Assembly: GCA_903893745.1 (NCBI GenBank)
Contig: CAITNF010000004.1
Coordinates: 1-64,000, forward strand
DNA: 64,000 nucleotides
Reading direction: 5' to 3'
From: an uncultured Actinomycetes bacterium
GTDB lineage: Bacteria; Actinomycetota; Acidimicrobiia; Acidimicrobiales; RAAP-2
This document shows positions 62,264 through 64,000 of this stretch, piece by piece (position 1 is the stretch's first letter; each line of letters starts with the position of its first letter). The position numbers and the translations under genes are program-made. The notes under the pieces are model-generated. The model worked only from the letters and a program-made list of their open reading frames with translations. It ran no database searches and had not been told where the DNA came from.

Positions 62264-62904
62264 TAACTCTCTCCCTTAAACGAAAAGTGCCGATGCGCCG
62301 CATCAACAAAATCGAGTACAAGTTTCGGGTCTTTTAGACCGGGTGCTCGCTCCACCCCCGAAGCGACGTCGACGCCGAAAGCGTGCGTCTGCCTTAGTAC
62401 CGCTTCAACGGTTTGTGGCGTCAGCCCTCCGGCAGCGATAAAGGGTTTCGTAAAAGAGCGCTCTTGTAAGTTTCCCCACGAGTGCGCTACTCCACTACCC
62501 GGTACGGAACCATCTACCAGCAAGCCATCAACAAGACGGTCGTCGAAGTCAAGAAACTCAACGCTCTCGATGTCGAGTGCTTTCAGCACCACTACTCCTC
62601 GCTCGTGCAGAAGTTCGCATAAAACATCTTCGACCCTACCGTGAATCTGCACAATATTAAACCCGATGTAATCTGTCGCATTTAGTATCTCCTCATTCGA
62701 GGCATCGCGAAATACGCCAACCACATCGATGTCATCTCTCAAGCTCTCAGCGATCGCGTAAGCGGACTTAATCGATACTTCTCGACTCGAAGTCGCCAAA
62801 ATCAGTCCCAGGGCAGTAGCCCCAGAGTCCACCACCAGCCGTGCGTCATCGAGCGAGGTGATGCCACATATTTTGATCATCGGCAACATGCCCTGCATAC
62901 TCAT
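62263..62904 (-). CDS. trpF: phosphoribosylanthranilate isomerase
   Basis: The 213-residue TIM-barrel enzyme follows trpC with an ATGA overlap. It has IKICGITSLDDARLVVDSGA (catalytic Cys), IGFNIVQIHGRV (catalytic Asp region is degenerate) and FIAAGGLTPQTVEAVL (phosphate site). It converts N-(5'-phosphoribosyl)anthranilate to CdRP. The N-terminus before IKICG may start later. Confidence 0.92.
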   Translation of the reverse strand: MSMQGMLPMIKICGITSLDDARLVVDSGATALGLILATSSREVSIKSAYAIAESLRDDIDVVGVFRDASNEEILNATDYIGFNIVQIHGRVEDVLCELLHERGVVVLKALDIESVEFLDFDDRLVDGLLVDGSVPGSGVAHSWGNLQERSFTKPFIAAGGLTPQTVEAVLRQTHAFGVDVASGVERAPGLKDPKLVLDFVDAAHRHFSFKGES

Positions 62905-63698
62905 GGAGCCCTATGCCTCCGCACCGAACTGAACTGTCGCACTTCGGTCGCAGTGTCTACAGCTCGGACGAACGTTTCACCTACGAGCACAGCGTCAAAA
63001 CCAGCATCGCGCATCAGTTCGACGTCCGCGACCGACTGCAAGCCAGATTCCGCTACCGTAACAATCTCGCTGGGTAACGATGAGCGCACCGCTAGCGCAC
63101 GTTCGGGGTCTACTTTGAAAGTTCGGAGATCTCGCTGGTTGATGCCCACGATGCGAGCACCACACTGCAATGCGCGCAGAGCCTCATTTTCATCATGTAC
63201 TTCAACAAGACAATCCATTCCGCAATCGGTGGAGGCGGTATAAAAAGCTTGCAATTCACTATCACTCAAGGCGGCCACGATTAACAACACTGCACTCGCG
63301 CCCATCTCTGCAGCATCGAAAATGTCATTAAAACAGACAGTGAAATCCTTGCGCAGTAGCGGCAGAGTGGTCGAATTTCGTACCGCTTCGAAGTCACTGC
63401 GCGAGCCAGCGAACGAAGCCTCGTCGGTGAGAACCGATATCGCACTTGCGCCGCCACGTTCATAGTCGCGTGCCAGGACGGCTGGATCTAAATCCTTGGC
63501 GATCCATCCTTTCGAGGGCGACCGGCGCTTTACCTCAGCAATCACTGAAACTGCATTCGCGTCGGTTGGTCGTAAAGCCTGTTCGAATGAAGCAGTTAAA
63601 CTGCTGTGGATATTTATACGTGTGCGCCAGTCACGTGGATCGCGTGCCGCATTGGCCCGGTGCTCGCTAATGATGCTGTCAAGATACGACTTTTCCAC
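62901..63698 (-). CDS. trpC: indole-3-glycerol phosphate synthase
   Basis: The 265-residue enzyme forms indole-3-glycerol phosphate. It has VSVIAEVKRRSPSKGWI (catalytic Glu and Lys), PLLRKDFTV (Lys), IVGINQRDLRTFKVD and VAESGLQSVADVELM. It starts at GTG 63698 from a leaderless promoter, first gene of the trpCFBA operon. It is divergent from trpD, with about 50 bases between transcript starts. Confidence 0.95.
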   Translation of the reverse strand: MEKSYLDSIISEHRANAARDPRDWRTRINIHSSLTASFEQALRPTDANAVSVIAEVKRRSPSKGWIAKDLDPAVLARDYERGGASAISVLTDEASFAGSRSDFEAVRNSTTLPLLRKDFTVCFNDIFDAAEMGASAVLLIVAALSDSELQAFYTASTDCGMDCLVEVHDENEALRALQCGARIVGINQRDLRTFKVDPERALAVRSSLPSEIVTVAESGLQSVADVELMRDAGFDAVLVGETFVRAVDTATEVRQFSSVRRHRAP

Positions 63699-63704
63699 TC
63701 AACC

Positions 63705-63710
63705 AGCGTA
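63705..63710 (-). promoter_or_regulatory. -10 box TACGCT, leaderless start of trpCFBA
   Basis: On the minus strand TACGCT is followed by six bases and GTG 63698. The hexamer matches those before thiG and thiO. Confidence 0.5.
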
Positions 63711-63739
63711 CCGTTCAACTTGGTAGCTCTAACCAATAG

Positions 63740-63745
63740 TAACTT
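63740..63745 (+). promoter_or_regulatory. -10 box TAACTT, leaderless start of the Trp-containing leader ORF
   Basis: TAACTT, six bases, then ATG 63752, the start of an 11-codon leader ORF ahead of trpD. Confidence 0.45.
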
Positions 63746-63751
63746 TGGTCC

Positions 63752-63784
63752 ATGCATAACCGAACCTGGTGTCAGCGTGCTTAA
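63752..63784 (+). CDS. candidate Trp-containing leader peptide of trpD
   Basis: The frame encodes MHNRTWCQRA and stops at TAA 63782-63784. It contains one Trp codon (the sixth), starts at the predicted transcript start and overlaps the trpD start codon (GTG 63777) by seven bases. Ribosome pausing at Trp could affect access to the trpD start. A leader role is inference; a chance short frame remains possible. Confidence 0.45.
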   Translation: MHNRTWCQRA

Positions 63785-64000
63785 TTCCTTTACGCAAGAC
63801 GTGCTCACTCCCCTGGTTCGTGGGATTGATTTAGAACGCGCTGCGGCGCGTCAGGCTCTCGAGAATATTCTTCTCGGCCAGGTCGACCCTTTGCTCATAG
63901 CGAGTTTTCTCACCGCGATGACGGCCAAGGGTGAAACCGCCGATGAGATGACTGGCTTCATTGAAGCGATGATCGCCAATGCGACAACCTTTACTGTGGC
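63777..64000 (+). CDS. trpD: anthranilate phosphoribosyltransferase (partial, 3' cut)
   Basis: The first 74 residues are seen before the window ends. They match the N-terminal helical domain of TrpD (LERAAARQALENILLGQ, then PLLIASFLTAMTAKGETADE). The enzyme joins PRPP and anthranilate. No upstream start fits in this frame, and no ribosome-binding site is seen before GTG 63777, so translation may depend on the leader ORF that overlaps it. Confidence 0.85.
   Translation, partial: MLNSFTQDVLTPLVRGIDLERAAARQALENILLGQVDPLLIASFLTAMTAKGETADEMTGFIEAMIANATTFTV

Overview
The window is a gene-dense chromosomal segment (64 kb) of an actinobacterium (Actinomycetota), most likely from the class Acidimicrobiia. 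The lineage call rests on gene content and order: a complete Pup-proteasome locus (mpa, dop, pup, prcB, prcA, pafA) joined to tatC and helY, a fused F420 gene (fbiC), the gcvH-garA-ftsR-BFN-MerR block known from mycobacteria, a DUF4193 protein and a DinB/mycothiol-type protein. GC content is moderate for the phylum. There are no insertion sequences, phage genes or CRISPR arrays.

Layout. 1-490: 3' end of a 23S rRNA gene, 5S rRNA and a strong terminator. 780-5650: a basic-tailed TPR protein, a serine hydrolase, a DinB-like protein, class I aldolase and a CDP-alcohol phosphatidyltransferase. 5650-18740: the glycine-cleavage and regulator block (gcvH, zinc-ribbon GarA, FtsR, BFN nuclease, second MerR, a nuclease-like protein, gcvT, gcvPA, gcvPB). 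Seven genes, including thiD and thiG, sit inside it. 18840-25340: amidotransferase, paired fluoride channels, SDR, HtrA protease, an Arg-rich protein of unknown function, GNAT and DUF4193 proteins. 25430-38420: tandem-domain ThyX, helY, tatC, tatB-like, lepB, the pupylation-proteasome genes, ferredoxin and trmI. 38410-39530: a chain of small membrane proteins and a thioesterase. 39590-47250: tkt-tal-pgi, fbiC and a LOG protein. 47240-56490: acyl-CoA ligase, gltBD and thiO-thiS with a 51-aa protein. 56500-64000: tRNA-Pro, a PuuB-like oxidase, acs, and trpCFBA divergent from trpD, which runs off the window.

Functional themes. The window joins protein turnover (pupylation, proteasome, HtrA), one-carbon and nitrogen metabolism (glycine cleavage, GOGAT, tryptophan), thiamin thiazole synthesis split over two loci, non-oxidative pentose phosphate and F420 synthesis, and Tat/Sec export.

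Expression signals follow a consistent style. About twenty genes carry a TANNNT box 5-7 nt before their start codon, as expected for leaderless mRNAs, and this decided several starts (thiD, thiO, the alpha/beta hydrolase). Genes inside operons overlap as ATGA, GTGA or TAATG. Five of nine convergent gene pairs share one CTAA/TTAG tetranucleotide as both stop codons, so almost no intrinsic terminators fit between genes. The most notable observations are a leaderless 10-codon ORF containing Trp that overlaps the trpD start, a tandem ThyX whose two halves each keep a different part of the signature motif, a perfect palindrome before the second MerR gene, two unlisted small proteins, and a Pup that already ends in Glu.
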